This document shows positions 26,935-36,455 of a stretch of DNA of 64,000 nt, piece by piece. The stretch is from Paenibacillus sp. An7 (GTDB taxonomy: Bacteria; Bacillota; Bacilli; Paenibacillales; Paenibacillaceae): positions 1 to 64,000 of the forward strand of contig NZ_WTWX01000002.1 of NCBI RefSeq assembly GCF_009870785.1. The letters are read 5' to 3'. Position 1 is the first letter of the stretch; each line of letters starts with the position of its first letter. The translations under genes were made by a program, and so were the position numbers. The notes under the pieces were generated by a model. It was not told where the DNA came from, did not search any database, and saw only the letters and a list, made by a program, of their open reading frames with translations.

Positions 26935-27648
26935 CTAGTTACTCGTATATCGAACCCAGTCATATTCTGCGGTCAATGGATTGGCACCGTTATAAGAACC
27001 TAACCATTCATCAACCCCTGCCCCGTTCCAAATATTCATCATAATTTTTCCAGGTGTTTTGGGAATATTGGTAGTTGCTGTATGTTTTAATACTCCGTCC
27101 ACATACCATTTGATATACCCTGGCTGCCAGTCGAAAGCATACGTGTGGAATCCTTGCGATGCATCAAATCCTAGATTGATAATCTTCTCATGATTACCTA
27201 CCCCATTCGTATAGTAATTAAACTGTACTTTTGTTGTATCTTTACCTAAGAATTCAATATCAATCTCATCCCATTGTGTTCCATGAGCAGGTCCGGTATA
27301 AGTAAAGAAGGAGGAGACGATCCCAGGGTTCTTAGCAGGTTTCATACTCACTTCATAAAGTCCGTAACCGTGACTATCCTTGGAACGATACTCACCGCAA
27401 TCAAATTTGTTTTGAGCTGAACTAGTTAGACCAAGCTTAAGTTTACCATCACTTGTAAAATTAACATTGTTTGCTCGCCAAGTGCAGTTAAACATACCAC
27501 CATTAGAATATCCATCTGCCTTTTCCCATGTGTTTGAGTTGAAATAGCTTAATGGTTCATAGAAAACATAACTTGCAAAAGCACTTACCGAGGTAAATAA
27601 AGAAATCATCATAACCACCACCAACGTGTACCAAGTCTTCTTTTTCAT
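26935..27648 (-). CDS. bglS: Secreted GH16 lichenase (endo-beta-1,3-1,4-glucanase)
   Basis: An extracellular enzyme of 237 residues, the same size as known Paenibacillus lichenases, that hydrolyses mixed-linkage beta-glucans. The signal peptide ends near SAFA at residue 25. The catalytic motif DEIDIEFLG carries E128, D130 and E132, and C55 and C84 can form the conserved disulfide. The start is ATG at 27648 behind AGGAGGTG; upstream in-frame codons lack a site. A cre-like site lies 95 bp upstream, suggesting glucose repression. It complements the beta-1,3-glucanase at 15001-19440. Confidence 0.93.
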   Translation of the reverse strand: MKKKTWYTLVVVMMISLFTSVSAFASYVFYEPLSYFNSNTWEKADGYSNGGMFNCTWRANNVNFTSDGKLKLGLTSSAQNKFDCGEYRSKDSHGYGLYEVSMKPAKNPGIVSSFFTYTGPAHGTQWDEIDIEFLGKDTTKVQFNYYTNGVGNHEKIINLGFDASQGFHTYAFDWQPGYIKWYVDGVLKHTATTNIPKTPGKIMMNIWNGAGVDEWLGSYNGANPLTAEYDWVRYTSN

Positions 27649-27742
27649 CCACACACACCTCCTGAGAAATTTCAAACATGCACAAAGTTCGGGTAACTGA
27701 TCTATTAAAATTAGATAAATCATCTTACCTGTAAAACAACTT

Positions 27743-27756
27743 TTAAAGCGCTTACA
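27743..27756 (-). promoter_or_regulatory. cre-like site upstream of the lichenase gene
   Basis: On the minus strand TGTAAGCGCTTTAA matches 13 of 14 positions of TGWAANCGNTNWCA. It is a good CcpA site candidate. The rest of the 355-bp spacer (27649-28004) contains the amidase terminator and a weak dyad near 27930-27965. Confidence 0.65.
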
Positions 27757-27903
27757 TGTTTGTTGTTTCCATTTTATATGGATTTCAATGTGGTAAAAAT
27801 AATAAATTTTTAAGGTTATGTATTCATTTCTAAATATATCGTCCTAAAAAAGAGCTCTTTTCCTTCGCTTACGTTAAGGTAATTTTTATTACTAAATCAA
27901 AAA

Positions 27904-27923
27904 AAGCCGCGATTTCGCGACTT
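27904..27923 (-). terminator. Terminator after the amidase gene
   Basis: On the minus strand AAGTCGCGA pairs with TCGCGGCTT, followed by a run of T, about 80 bp after the amidase stop codon. Confidence 0.75.
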
Positions 27924-28004
27924 CTTATGTGTATAGAGATCTCTTCTTCACTAATCTCTACACCGTGGATATTTAAGATGAATCCGTCATTCTTATAATA
28001 AAAT

Positions 28005-29474
28005 TTATAAGTTCAAATACTCTTTAATGCCATCAACAATGCCCTGAGCTACACGGTTCTGGAAATCTTCTTTGAACATAGCAGCTTCCTCCGCTTTGTT
28101 AGAAAGGAAACCAATCTCCAGGAGTGCTGCCGGCATTTTTGTATTTCTTAACACCGATAAATTACCTGATTTCACTTTACGGTCTTTAAAACCCGTTGCA
28201 CTGACCAAATGTTTATGAACGATCGTAGCTAAAGCTTTATCTTGATTTTTGTAATAAAACGTTTCTGTCCCGCTTGCTGATGAAGCCGCAGAGTTGGCAT
28301 GGATGGAGATGAATACATCCGCTCCGAGGTCATTTGCTACCTTCGCACGACCTGTTAAAGAAACAAATGTATCATCATCTCTGGTAAGAATTACATCAAC
28401 GCCAGATTCTTTTTTAAGTAACGCTTCTACCTTCAAGATCAGACTGAGGTTTAAGTCTTTCTCTAATTTGCCTGTCACTCCTACTGCACCAGAATCATGA
28501 TCTCCATGACCTGCATCTAGAACAATGACTTTATTGCCGTTATTTTCGCCAGGTTTCGCCGTGTTCGGCGGTATAACAGGGGTTGTCCCCGAATTGTCGG
28601 TACTTGGTGTAGATGATGAATCCGAATTTAAATCAATGATAAGCAGGCTTGTCCCTTCTTGCGCCACATGGTACCCAGAGGACTGCGTTAAATCGATAAC
28701 AATGCGTACGGTAGAAGGTTTATCACTGAACAGGGAGTATCTAATTTTAGATACGAGCGGGTAATCCGTAACTTCTAAAGTACCTGCTCCCTGCTGATTC
28801 AGATCTTGCCCAAACGTTGAACTGAATTTAGAATTAGGCAGATCAATGACAATTCGATCAGGTCCAGTCATCGTGAATACTTTTGGTGTAATTGTGCCGC
28901 TTGTTGCAATCAGCAGATGATTCTCGCTGAAGCTGAGCCCGCTTATTTCAGTAAGACCACTAGGATTTATTACCGTACTGCTTTCCCCTTCGCTGGGTGC
29001 TGTAGGTGAACCTGCTGGGGGCTGACTGCCTGCACCGGATCCACTCTCATCCTCCAGGTATACTGTCTTTGTCGTATTGTTCCATTTCACTTTCATTCCG
29101 AACTGCTCGCCTATAAAACGCAGCGGAACCAAAGTTGTTCCCTTTCTAAGAACGGGTGCATTGTCCAGCTTTACGGACTCATTATCAACCGTAGCATTTT
29201 TATTATTTACGACCATTTTTATGGTGGAGCCATTTTGTTCTATCGTAACGGTGCCTGTTTTTTGTTCCCACTTTACGCCATAGCCAAGTTCCTCTGCTAC
29301 CATACGGATTGGAATCATGACAGATTTATTAATAATCTCGACTTTCGTATCTCCCGTCGTTCCAAGCTGTTTATCATTAAGATAAATCTTAGCTTGTCCA
29401 CTGTCTGCATGACTGAGCCCAGGAATCACCCATAACCCTACAAACAACAACATGAATAGAACAATTTTCTTCAA
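28005..29474 (-). CDS. N-acetylmuramoyl-L-alanine amidase with AMIN domain
   Basis: A secreted peptidoglycan hydrolase of 489 residues that cuts the MurNAc-L-Ala bond. Signal peptide about 1-23; copper-amine-oxidase-like N-terminal domain about 25-130 (VPLRFIGEQFG); Ser/Pro linker; AMIN domain about 165-265; C-terminal zinc-dependent Amidase_3 domain with DAGHGDHDSGA, ISIHANSA and LEIGFLSN motifs. The TTG at 29474 suits a MKKIVLF-type signal start with GGATG upstream; the ATG 4 codons earlier is too close to its AAAAGG site. Domains match sporulation and cell-separation amidases. Confidence 0.9.
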   Translation of the reverse strand: MKKIVLFMLLFVGLWVIPGLSHADSGQAKIYLNDKQLGTTGDTKVEIINKSVMIPIRMVAEELGYGVKWEQKTGTVTIEQNGSTIKMVVNNKNATVDNESVKLDNAPVLRKGTTLVPLRFIGEQFGMKVKWNNTTKTVYLEDESGSGAGSQPPAGSPTAPSEGESSTVINPSGLTEISGLSFSENHLLIATSGTITPKVFTMTGPDRIVIDLPNSKFSSTFGQDLNQQGAGTLEVTDYPLVSKIRYSLFSDKPSTVRIVIDLTQSSGYHVAQEGTSLLIIDLNSDSSSTPSTDNSGTTPVIPPNTAKPGENNGNKVIVLDAGHGDHDSGAVGVTGKLEKDLNLSLILKVEALLKKESGVDVILTRDDDTFVSLTGRAKVANDLGADVFISIHANSAASSASGTETFYYKNQDKALATIVHKHLVSATGFKDRKVKSGNLSVLRNTKMPAALLEIGFLSNKAEEAAMFKEDFQNRVAQGIVDGIKEYLNL

Positions 29475-29613
29475 ACCTTCACACATCCTTTTGGTCGTCT
29501 AGTAAACTCGCCAGCATCCAACATTTTTTTACATTCACTACTATAATGAACGCAGAAATCGGGTAATAGTTGCGCAATCATGACCTTTTCTTTTCCGATC
29601 TGTCATAAAAATG

Positions 29614-29650
29614 AAACCGAAAATCCCTTATATATATCGGTTTTTTCACT
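29614..29650 (-). terminator. Probable terminator after the VanZ-like gene
   Basis: AAACCGA (29614-29620) pairs with TCGGTTT (29637-29643); T-rich sequence follows on both strands. It lies about 40 bp beyond the VanZ-like stop codon. Confidence 0.55.
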
Positions 29651-29690
29651 CTTTTTCTAAATACTGCATTTCTTCTATGTTTCGGACCAA

Positions 29691-30113
29691 TTAGGAGGCC
29701 TTTGTCTCATATCGTTTGAATAATAGATATCCAATAGAACCACCGATTACATTCAATAATAGATCATCAATATCTCCGGTTCCCACTCGTAGCAAAGTCT
29801 GCATACACTCAAGCAAAAGGATCAAAGAACTAAAGATGAGAATGAACCTTCCATAGGACCAAGGACGAGACAGCGATGCAGGAATAAGAAAACCAAGCGG
29901 GATAAAAACGGCAATGTTTCCAATCAGGTTTATTGCTGAATCAATTGCATGATCTAGACTCAGATTCCTCACATAAGCGGATATCGTATGTAGTGGGATT
30001 AGATTATAGCGATAGTTATCATGAACATAGCGATGAAACCCGGCAAACATAAAATATAGGAGCATTACGGTATATAGAAAAAGGATCACGCGAAATAAAG
30101 TTTGTTGCTTCAA
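29691..30113 (-). CDS. VanZ-like family membrane protein
   Basis: A 140-residue membrane protein with about four hydrophobic segments. Family features are YNLIPLHTI, then NLIGNIAVFIPLGFLIP and GTGDIDDLLLNVIGGSIGYL. VanZ-like proteins include a teicoplanin-resistance factor, but most have no tested function and this copy has no van genes nearby. The start is TTG at 30113 behind GAAGGGA. It lies 19 bp downstream of the GNAT gene on the same strand. Confidence 0.85.
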   Translation of the reverse strand: MKQQTLFRVILFLYTVMLLYFMFAGFHRYVHDNYRYNLIPLHTISAYVRNLSLDHAIDSAINLIGNIAVFIPLGFLIPASLSRPWSYGRFILIFSSLILLLECMQTLLRVGTGDIDDLLLNVIGGSIGYLLFKRYETKAS

Positions 30114-30132
30114 CTCTTACATTCCCTTCTAT

Positions 30133-30984
30133 CTACATCAGGCCGCTCAGCGGCGTAAGACGGCTCCAAGTCGATCTTGTGTAACCAAGCTGCAATCCTG
30201 CTCGCTGCATATTCCGAAAACTTGAAGACAGATACGAGGCTTGTCCAACGATAAGATTACAACCTTCCTGAACTGCATCTCTCATTCTCCGCTCAATTAA
30301 CAGGGTTTGAATCCCTCTATTTCGGTATGCCGGCAAGGTAGTTGCAAAGGTCAATGAAGCGGTACTTCCTTGCATATATGCTACCGCAGCGCCCACAGGT
30401 TCGTTATTATAATAAGCTACATAATACTTCCAGCCTTTTCTTCCATGAAGAATCCGGTTGTTATCTGCAATATGCCGTATCCCTGAAATCGGTAATCCTG
30501 TTCCTAGACAGTGAACCGTAGCATAATCATCAAATTGATGCGAATTAATTTCTACAATTTGAATATTTTCTTCGTTGCTTGTCCTTTTTTCTAAAGAAGA
30601 GTTAGTCTCTTTCTTACATTCTGTATATAACGTGGCATGAAAGGAGGACTGGAAAAATCCATGTGCGGTCAGAGATCTAAATAGTGTAGGCTCTGCTCTA
30701 AGAGGAGTAATCTTAATATGCGGATTTCGATCCCTAGAGCGATAAAACATCACTATTTCAGGCAAATAGGACTCTTCCGCTGAGCTGATTCCCTTCACTG
30801 TATTAAACTGGGGCCAAGGCATCTCCCTGCTATAAAAAGCGACAGCTTCTCCAAAATACTGGGTCTCAATGCCCATTGGATTCCCCGGCCGTTCTTCCAT
30901 TGCCCTCATACGATCGATCATATATTCCATTTCAGAACGTTCAAGTCGCTCGGCAGTGCTTACTTCAAGTACTTTACCTTGCAT
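30133..30984 (-). CDS. GNAT family N-acetyltransferase (long form)
   Basis: A 283-residue acetyltransferase. The acetyl-CoA-binding part lies in the C-terminal half, with ASLTFATTLPAYRNRGIQTLLIERR as the core, preceded by VAYYNNEPVGAAVAYM. The N-terminal half has weak similarity to a second, degenerate GNAT unit. ATG start with a strong GGGGGAGGTG site 7 nt upstream. Likely co-transcribed with the VanZ-like gene. Substrate unknown. Confidence 0.85.
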   Translation of the reverse strand: MQGKVLEVSTAERLERSEMEYMIDRMRAMEERPGNPMGIETQYFGEAVAFYSREMPWPQFNTVKGISSAEESYLPEIVMFYRSRDRNPHIKITPLRAEPTLFRSLTAHGFFQSSFHATLYTECKKETNSSLEKRTSNEENIQIVEINSHQFDDYATVHCLGTGLPISGIRHIADNNRILHGRKGWKYYVAYYNNEPVGAAVAYMQGSTASLTFATTLPAYRNRGIQTLLIERRMRDAVQEGCNLIVGQASYLSSSFRNMQRAGLQLGYTRSTWSRLTPLSGLM

Positions 30985-31159
30985 AATCTGACACCTCCCC
31001 CGTCTCTTTGCTTTTTTCGCCTTTTATCTATCATAGTCCAATCCCTATATTTTGCCAATTATTTCCGACCTTTTTATACAGGAAATTATTCCAGTATCTT
31101 TTCGCCCCTCTTTTCTTATATTACAGAGGTAAATATGACATGAATGAGGTACAGAAAAA

Positions 31160-32590
31160 ATGGGCGATAATAAAAACAATAAGAAACAAGCATCTGAGAC
31201 AAAAGGAAATTTATCATGGTGGCAACTTTCTCTGCTTGGTGTTGCCGGTACCATCGGAACGGGGTATTTTTTAGGTTCTGCTCTTGCAATTAAGGTGGGT
31301 GGTCCATCCGTTATATTTACTTTTGTACTGGCTGCTCTTGGTACATATTGTGTATTTAATGCACTCGCCGGTATGACAGCTGCTGAACCAGAGCAAGGGT
31401 CTTTCCGATCCTATGCGAAGAAGGCCTATGGTAAATGGGCTGGATTCAGCAGTGGATGGGGTTATTTTTCTTCAGAATTACTGATTATGGGAAGCCAGCT
31501 CACTGCCTTATCCCTATTTACGAGATTTTGGTTTCCGGCTATCCCAATGTGGGTATTCGCATCGGTATATGCACTACTTGGTCTCCTGATCATCGTAATT
31601 GGTACGAAGTTGTTTGATCCGCTGCAGACTACAGCAGCCATTATCAAACTTTCCGCTATTCTTATGTTCATTGGTCTAGGAGCTGCTGGTTTATTCGGCT
31701 GGTTATCCGGCGGTATAAAGCCTCATGCCCCGCTTCGTCTCACTGAGATATTCCCAACCGGCATTACAGGTACATGGGCAGCATTACTCTTCTCCTTTTA
31801 TGCCTTTGGCGGAGTCGAAGTCATGGGGCTTATGGCACTTCGCTTGAAGGAGCCAGAAGATGCTCCAAAGTCCGGTCGGATCATGATAACGGTACTTGCC
31901 GTAATCTATGTAACTTCCTTGGTTCTTGTTCTTACCTTAGCGCCTTGGCAGAGTTATGGAACAAAAAAGAGTCCATTTATCCAAGCACTAGCCACTTATG
32001 AACTTCCTTTTATTCCTCACCTATTTAATGGTGTGCTGATTGTTGCTGGTTTCTCGACGATGGTTGCATCTTTATATGCGGTAACGACGATGCTGGTTAC
32101 CCTTGCTCAAGACAAAGACGCCCCTTCTCTTTTCGGCAGAAAAGTGAAGGAACGTTTTCCTATTTATGCCTATGGATTCAATGCTGTGCTTCTCGGTATT
32201 TCGATCCTAACAGCGCTGCTGTTGCCAGATACCATCTATGAATCAATCACGACTGCGGCAGGACTCATGCTCCTGTACAATTGGTCCTTCATTCTAATTA
32301 CATCAGGCAAATTGCTTAAGTTGACCCCTTTTGGACAAGTCAAAAGATATGGAGGACTACTTCTCATTCTACTCGCTGTAACGGGAACACTCTTTCATAA
32401 GACGGGCAGACCTGGCTTTTGGATCAGCTTTCTGTTTATCGCATGCATTGGTCTCATAACCCTGTTTATGCAGAAAAAAGTATGGACTGCGGAGAAGCCT
32501 AAACGAACTAAACCCGATCGCAAATTGATCCAAAGCTTAAAATCCAACAAATATCGCTTCCCGGGAAGGGTTAAAAAAATAAAGCCTTGA
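31160..32590 (+). CDS. APC-family amino acid permease
   Basis: A secondary transporter of 476 residues with about 12 membrane segments, expected to import an amino acid. The N-terminal GVAGTIGTGYFLGSALAI segment is the unwound-helix motif of APC transporters, and SFYAFGGVEVMGLMALRLKEPE matches the conserved helix 6-7 region. The C-terminal tail is basic. The ATG at 31160 has a modest GAGGT site. The 3' end overlaps the convergent LysE-type gene by 20 bp. Confidence 0.9.
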   Translation: MGDNKNNKKQASETKGNLSWWQLSLLGVAGTIGTGYFLGSALAIKVGGPSVIFTFVLAALGTYCVFNALAGMTAAEPEQGSFRSYAKKAYGKWAGFSSGWGYFSSELLIMGSQLTALSLFTRFWFPAIPMWVFASVYALLGLLIIVIGTKLFDPLQTTAAIIKLSAILMFIGLGAAGLFGWLSGGIKPHAPLRLTEIFPTGITGTWAALLFSFYAFGGVEVMGLMALRLKEPEDAPKSGRIMITVLAVIYVTSLVLVLTLAPWQSYGTKKSPFIQALATYELPFIPHLFNGVLIVAGFSTMVASLYAVTTMLVTLAQDKDAPSLFGRKVKERFPIYAYGFNAVLLGISILTALLLPDTIYESITTAAGLMLLYNWSFILITSGKLLKLTPFGQVKRYGGLLLILLAVTGTLFHKTGRPGFWISFLFIACIGLITLFMQKKVWTAEKPKRTKPDRKLIQSLKSNKYRFPGRVKKIKP

Positions 32591-33203
32591 CAGCTTGAAC
32601 ACCAAAGTATAACCCAAATCCTAATAAGGATAGACCCGAAACTACAGAAATGGTCTTCAAAAGTGTGGGACTTAAATAGCGGCGGAAGAAACTGGACATG
32701 GTAGCAACGGCCAGGTCCCACACAAAAATACCAAGTATGATGGCAGAACTAAAAATCACTACATGCATTACGCTTCCAGAGCTTGTCTCTTTCGCCAGTA
32801 CGGAACCATAAATGCCGAGCCAGAATAGAATGGACATCGGATTAAAAAGCGATAACCAAAATCCAGACATCATTGATTTACCCAAAGGTTCTTTATGGTT
32901 AATTTCCGTTTCTTTAATCTGACCCGTGCTAAGAATACTTTCTATTCCTGTGTATGAAAGCACAAAAAAACCAAACAACCATAAAAACGTTTGAATAAAG
33001 GGAGCCTCAAGTAAATGGACAACTCCCAAATACACGAAGAGCATGTACAAAAGATCAGCAAGCACTGCTCCCAGTCCGAAAAACCAGGAATGAAAAAAAC
33101 CACGTCTGATTCCAATGTTAAGCTGGGCAGCATTGAGCGGACCAATCGGTGCAGCTATCGAAATTCCAAGCAGTATGTAACCCAAAAAAGCACTTGTAAT
33201 CAT
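32571..33203 (-). CDS. LysE-family amino acid exporter
   Basis: A membrane exporter of 210 residues with about six hydrophobic segments. The N-terminal signature GISIAAPIGPLNAAQLNIGIRR contains the family P-G-P-like turn, followed by FFLSWFFGLGA-type sequence and a central FWLSLFNPMSILFWLG segment typical of LysE/RhtB proteins. Its last codons overlap the end of the convergent APC permease gene. Pairing of an importer and an exporter may be coincidental. Confidence 0.88.
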   Translation of the reverse strand: MITSAFLGYILLGISIAAPIGPLNAAQLNIGIRRGFFHSWFFGLGAVLADLLYMLFVYLGVVHLLEAPFIQTFLWLFGFFVLSYTGIESILSTGQIKETEINHKEPLGKSMMSGFWLSLFNPMSILFWLGIYGSVLAKETSSGSVMHVVIFSSAIILGIFVWDLAVATMSSFFRRYLSPTLLKTISVVSGLSLLGFGLYFGVQAVKALFF

Positions 33204-33318
33204 ACAGCCTCCTCCTCCTTGAATAAAAAGACAACCTATTGCTCATCTTATTCAAGAAGGAAGGCATGTACGACAACTAAGTGAATGAGAGAAAAATTAA
33301 AATGGTTACTTAGGTAAC

Positions 33319-33807
33319 TTAATCACGCACAACTCTGTGTTTCAGATAATATTTAAGACCTGCTCTATCAACATTACTAAACTGCAGCGGATTCTGATCG
33401 ATCATCGTACGAAGACTTTGCAACGTTTTCCATGTAGCTCCCTTTGTCTCGTCTCCTTGTTCAAACAGTTTACCTTCTGCCTTACAGATAAAATACATAC
33501 CAATGGAATCAATCGGGCCCTTAAGGGTCTGGTATACACAAAAAGGCTCAATACATTCGACCTCAAAATCAGGATTGATCCCTACCGTATCTATCCTTTT
33601 TGAAGCGCCTTCAATCCGAGTAACAGTTAGACCTGTTTCTTCCTGGACTTCTCTAATTAACGCTTTGTGTACGGATTCGTATAGTTCAATTCTCCCGCCT
33701 GGAAGTTCAAGTGCTTCCTCTCCCGGCTTGTTACGGGTTTGAATGACGAGCTCGGTTCCTTGTTTTCCTTCTCTTTCAATAAAAGCTCTTGCATTAACAT
33801 AGAACAT
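33319..33807 (-). CDS. Nudix hydrolase
   Basis: A cytosolic 162-residue protein with an intact Nudix box: GGRIELYESVHKALIREVQE, continuing ETGL, which supplies the metal-binding glutamates. Nudix enzymes cleave nucleoside diphosphate derivatives; the exact substrate is not evident. The start was set at ATG 33807 because AGGAGG lies 6 nt before it; two upstream in-frame ATGs overlap or abut that site. Confidence 0.88.
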   Translation of the reverse strand: MFYVNARAFIEREGKQGTELVIQTRNKPGEEALELPGGRIELYESVHKALIREVQEETGLTVTRIEGASKRIDTVGINPDFEVECIEPFCVYQTLKGPIDSIGMYFICKAEGKLFEQGDETKGATWKTLQSLRTMIDQNPLQFSNVDRAGLKYYLKHRVVRD

Positions 33808-33954
33808 GAACATCCTCCTCACAGGAAACTCCCAATCCTCTTTCCGATCTTGAGTTCAATAATACCATATATATCCTTTTTTAAGCATATTGGTTCCCCT
33901 TATTATGTAATTATCATGTAATTTTTTTATGTTGAAAATAAAGGCTGCCAGCAT

Positions 33955-33990
33955 AGAAAAAAGGATGGTCACAAGGATCATCCTCTTCTC
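33955..33990 (-). terminator. Terminator after the HAD phosphatase gene
   Basis: On the minus strand AGGATGATC pairs with GACCATCCT (one G-T pair) around CTTGT and is followed by TTTTTTC. Confidence 0.75.
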
Positions 33991-34003
33991 ACACCGCTCT
34001 GTC

Positions 34004-34807
34004 CTATGTAGACCAAACCTCACTCAATAACCCGGCATACTCTAAGCCTTTACGAATTCCGCTTTCATCAACTGAACTGGTCACATGATTAGCATATGAT
34101 TTCACTTCTTCATTGGCATTTCCCATTGCGATTCCCAGCCCGACATATGACAGCATTTCTACATCATTCAGTCCATCGCCAAAAGCAACTACTTCTTCTT
34201 TCGATATTCCCAAAACTTTGAGTACTGCCTCAATACCTTTGGCCTTGGAACCACTCGCAGGAATTACATCCACAGCATAAGGATGCCATCTAATAAACTG
34301 AAGATCCTCAAAACCAGCTTTCTCCGATGTATAGATATGCTCTTCGTGTTCTTGACAATACAGCAGCGCCTGATAAATCGGTTCTTCTTTCCAATAAGAA
34401 GTATGATAACCCGGTACTTCGACACGAAGAGTCTCAAAAGACGTCTTAATAAAATCGTGCTGCTTCGTGTTAGAGAAGCTCGCCTTCGCACCTTGCATCA
34501 CAACCGGATGATTGTGGCTGAGTGCTGTATTTTCCAGTCTTTCCATTGTTGATTTGGAAATAGGAGCCTTATAAACAGGCTGTCCTTTATACACCACATA
34601 GGATCCGTTCAGGCTGACAAAGGAGTCCAGACCAAGCTCTGTTAAATATTCAGTAATATAGTAAGGTGCTCTTCCTGTCGCTATAAAAACATCAATTCCA
34701 CGAGCTTTCAGCTGATTCACCGCTTCAACTGCATCTGCAGGAATAACCTTCTCATCATTCACCAGCGTACCATCTATATCAAAAAATACGGCTTTATAAT
34801 TAGTCAT
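34004..34807 (-). CDS. Cof-type HAD-IIB family phosphatase
   Basis: A cytosolic sugar-phosphate/flavin-phosphate type phosphatase of 267 residues. Motif I is FFDIDGTLVND (catalytic Asp pair), motif II lies in FIATGR, and motif IV is FGDGLNDVEML; the C2-type cap lies between. The start was placed at ATG 34807 with GGAGGG upstream; nine earlier in-frame codons lack a site. Substrates of this family are usually broad. A strong terminator follows. Confidence 0.9.
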   Translation of the reverse strand: MTNYKAVFFDIDGTLVNDEKVIPADAVEAVNQLKARGIDVFIATGRAPYYITEYLTELGLDSFVSLNGSYVVYKGQPVYKAPISKSTMERLENTALSHNHPVVMQGAKASFSNTKQHDFIKTSFETLRVEVPGYHTSYWKEEPIYQALLYCQEHEEHIYTSEKAGFEDLQFIRWHPYAVDVIPASGSKAKGIEAVLKVLGISKEEVVAFGDGLNDVEMLSYVGLGIAMGNANEEVKSYANHVTSSVDESGIRKGLEYAGLLSEVWST

Positions 34808-34850
34808 TCTTATGTTCCCTCCATGATTGTACATATGATGATTTCTCTAT

Positions 34851-35513
34851 TTATTTACGTCCATAATCTGCTTTTATTTCTCCCCACAACTTCGTTTGCC
34901 ATTTCACAATTTTGTTCTGGTACGTATGTGTTCTGAGCCATTCTTCAGCTCGCTCAACCAAATCCCAAACCTGTCGGGTTGAGGCATCTTTTTTCAAAGT
35001 AGTAGCTGCTTTCTTCTGTCTAACCCATTTCATCGCATTTACTGAGTCGCTATAAATCGTCTTATTACTTCCTTGTTTTTGAAGATAAGCCAGCGCATGA
35101 ACAATAGCAAGAAACTCGCCGATATTATTTGTACCATTCGGTATAGGTCCTACACTGAACAACACTTCTCCTGTCTTCGTATCCACGCCTTTGTATTCCA
35201 TCGGGCCTGGGTTCCCCCTGGTTCCTACATCAACCGAGATACTATTGTAGTCAACAGGCTCTATGGGAGCTGAATCATCAGTTCCATATGTACGCTTGCT
35301 AGAACTCCCTGCAGATTTCCCCGTTCCTCCTTGCCCATAGTATCCTTTCCAGCCAGCCGTATAGGCTTTCTCGGCCTCTGATTTGGATTCAAATGCCTTG
35401 TATTTAGCACCATTCACTCCGTTAACCTGCTGCTGGCATGCAGGCCAACTTGTATAAATACCCGGGATTTTCCCTTCCCAAACCACATAATATTTTTGCT
35501 TAGCCATGTCCAC
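34851..35513 (-). CDS. rnhA: RNase H-like protein with N-terminal viroplasmin domain
   Basis: A 220-residue protein that would degrade RNA in RNA-DNA hybrids. A viroplasmin-like domain (about 4-45, KYYVVWEGKIPGIYTSW) binds hybrids, and an RNase HI-type catalytic domain spans about 70-215. Candidate acidic residues are seen in SVDVGTRGN, IGEFLAIVHAL, YSDSVNAMKW and the C-terminal KADYGRK, so the active site looks complete. Start is GTG at 35513 (5 nt from GGAGGG) or the ATG two codons later, which matches homologues better but is spaced 11 nt. Confidence 0.88.
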   Translation of the reverse strand: MDMAKQKYYVVWEGKIPGIYTSWPACQQQVNGVNGAKYKAFESKSEAEKAYTAGWKGYYGQGGTGKSAGSSSKRTYGTDDSAPIEPVDYNSISVDVGTRGNPGPMEYKGVDTKTGEVLFSVGPIPNGTNNIGEFLAIVHALAYLQKQGSNKTIYSDSVNAMKWVRQKKAATTLKKDASTRQVWDLVERAEEWLRTHTYQNKIVKWQTKLWGEIKADYGRK

Positions 35514-35604
35514 TGGTTCCCTCCATGCTTACCTTTTCACATTACTTTCTACAATACCTTTTCAGACGAAAAGATGCAAAGTCATCTGTTATTTCAAGAC
35601 ATAA

Positions 35605-35632
35605 AAAAAACCTGAGTAATAACCCAGGTTTT
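35605..35632 (-). terminator. Terminator after the degenerate Nudix gene
   Basis: On the minus strand AAAACCTGGGTT pairs with CAGGTTTT, followed by a long T-run. It lies about 95 bp beyond the Nudix-like stop codon. Confidence 0.8.
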
Positions 35633-35725
35633 CATGAGAGCCATCCTTTTTTTCATTTCGTAAGACTCAGCATACGTATGCTCCCTGCTCAAACTCATAA
35701 AGAACAGAGATAATTTCTATGAATA

Positions 35726-36205
35726 CTAACTCACGATATACTTGACACCCTTTCCAATTTCTAGCACATGAAGCTCGGGAACCACAAATTCCGGAACAAC
35801 ATGGTGCTGCCTAAGAACATCAAGATCAATCCATTTATATCTATATTCTTTATTTGTACCTGTAAATTCACCATCTTGATTGAAGATCGGATGTGGGTAT
35901 GGAAGTTCCAATACGAAGAACATTCCCGTCTCATGAACCCGCATATTGTGCCCCAATGGTAGATCGACAATATTCTCAATCATCCATACTTGCTGCTCTT
36001 GAATTACAGGCACACCAAGCTGTTCATATATCATCTTAGCGATTGTATACTCAGGTGTATCATCTGCTTCTACACTTCCGCCTGGTAAAAACCAATACGG
36101 CTGGTTTTGTTCTCTTTGCAGAAGAACTTTACCATTCTGAATAATTATTCCTCCTGTAGTTGTGTGATACTCGATGGATTCATGGTTGTAGGATATCATC
36201 ATCAC
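35726..36205 (-). CDS. Nudix-fold protein with a degenerate Nudix box
   Basis: A 159-residue protein with a Nudix fold layout (GGIIIQNGKVLLQREQNQPYW, then LPGGSVEADDTPEYTI). Where active enzymes read R-E-x-x-E-E, this one reads K-M-I-Y-E-Q, so several metal-binding glutamates are missing. It may be inactive, use other ligands, or bind a nucleotide as a sensor. ATG start behind AAGGAGG with 7 nt spacing and a clean terminator suggest the gene is still expressed. Confidence 0.8.
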   Translation of the reverse strand: MMMISYNHESIEYHTTTGGIIIQNGKVLLQREQNQPYWFLPGGSVEADDTPEYTIAKMIYEQLGVPVIQEQQVWMIENIVDLPLGHNMRVHETGMFFVLELPYPHPIFNQDGEFTGTNKEYRYKWIDLDVLRQHHVVPEFVVPELHVLEIGKGVKYIVS

Positions 36206-36389
36206 TATTCCTCCTTCAGTACAGTCCGCTTACTCATTTTGGTTTTATTGCGTATATACTCACTTCTTACAATGAATGGTTGATCAGGAATAGCTTGCCC
36301 CAATCCAGCTCTTACCATGTTCTAAAATGAAGCACCGAATCATAAACATACCCGATGTTCGTCTTTTGCTTTTAATGACACCATTTGGT

Positions 36390-36455
36390 CAAAAAATTAA
36401 CAACGGATGATCACAGCTTTCGGAGCTGCCGTAAGCCCTATCTGAAGGGCATCCG
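36390..36455 (-). ncRNA. Candidate structured RNA: three-way junction plus U-run
   Basis: An outer stem CGGATG/CATCCG (36404-36409 with 36450-36455) encloses two perfect hairpins, CAGCT/AGCTG (36414-36428) and CCCT/AGGG (36436-36449). On the minus strand the structure is followed by TTGTTAATTTTTTG. It matches no riboswitch that I recognise. It overlaps the small ORF, so an attenuator is one possibility. Confidence 0.3.
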
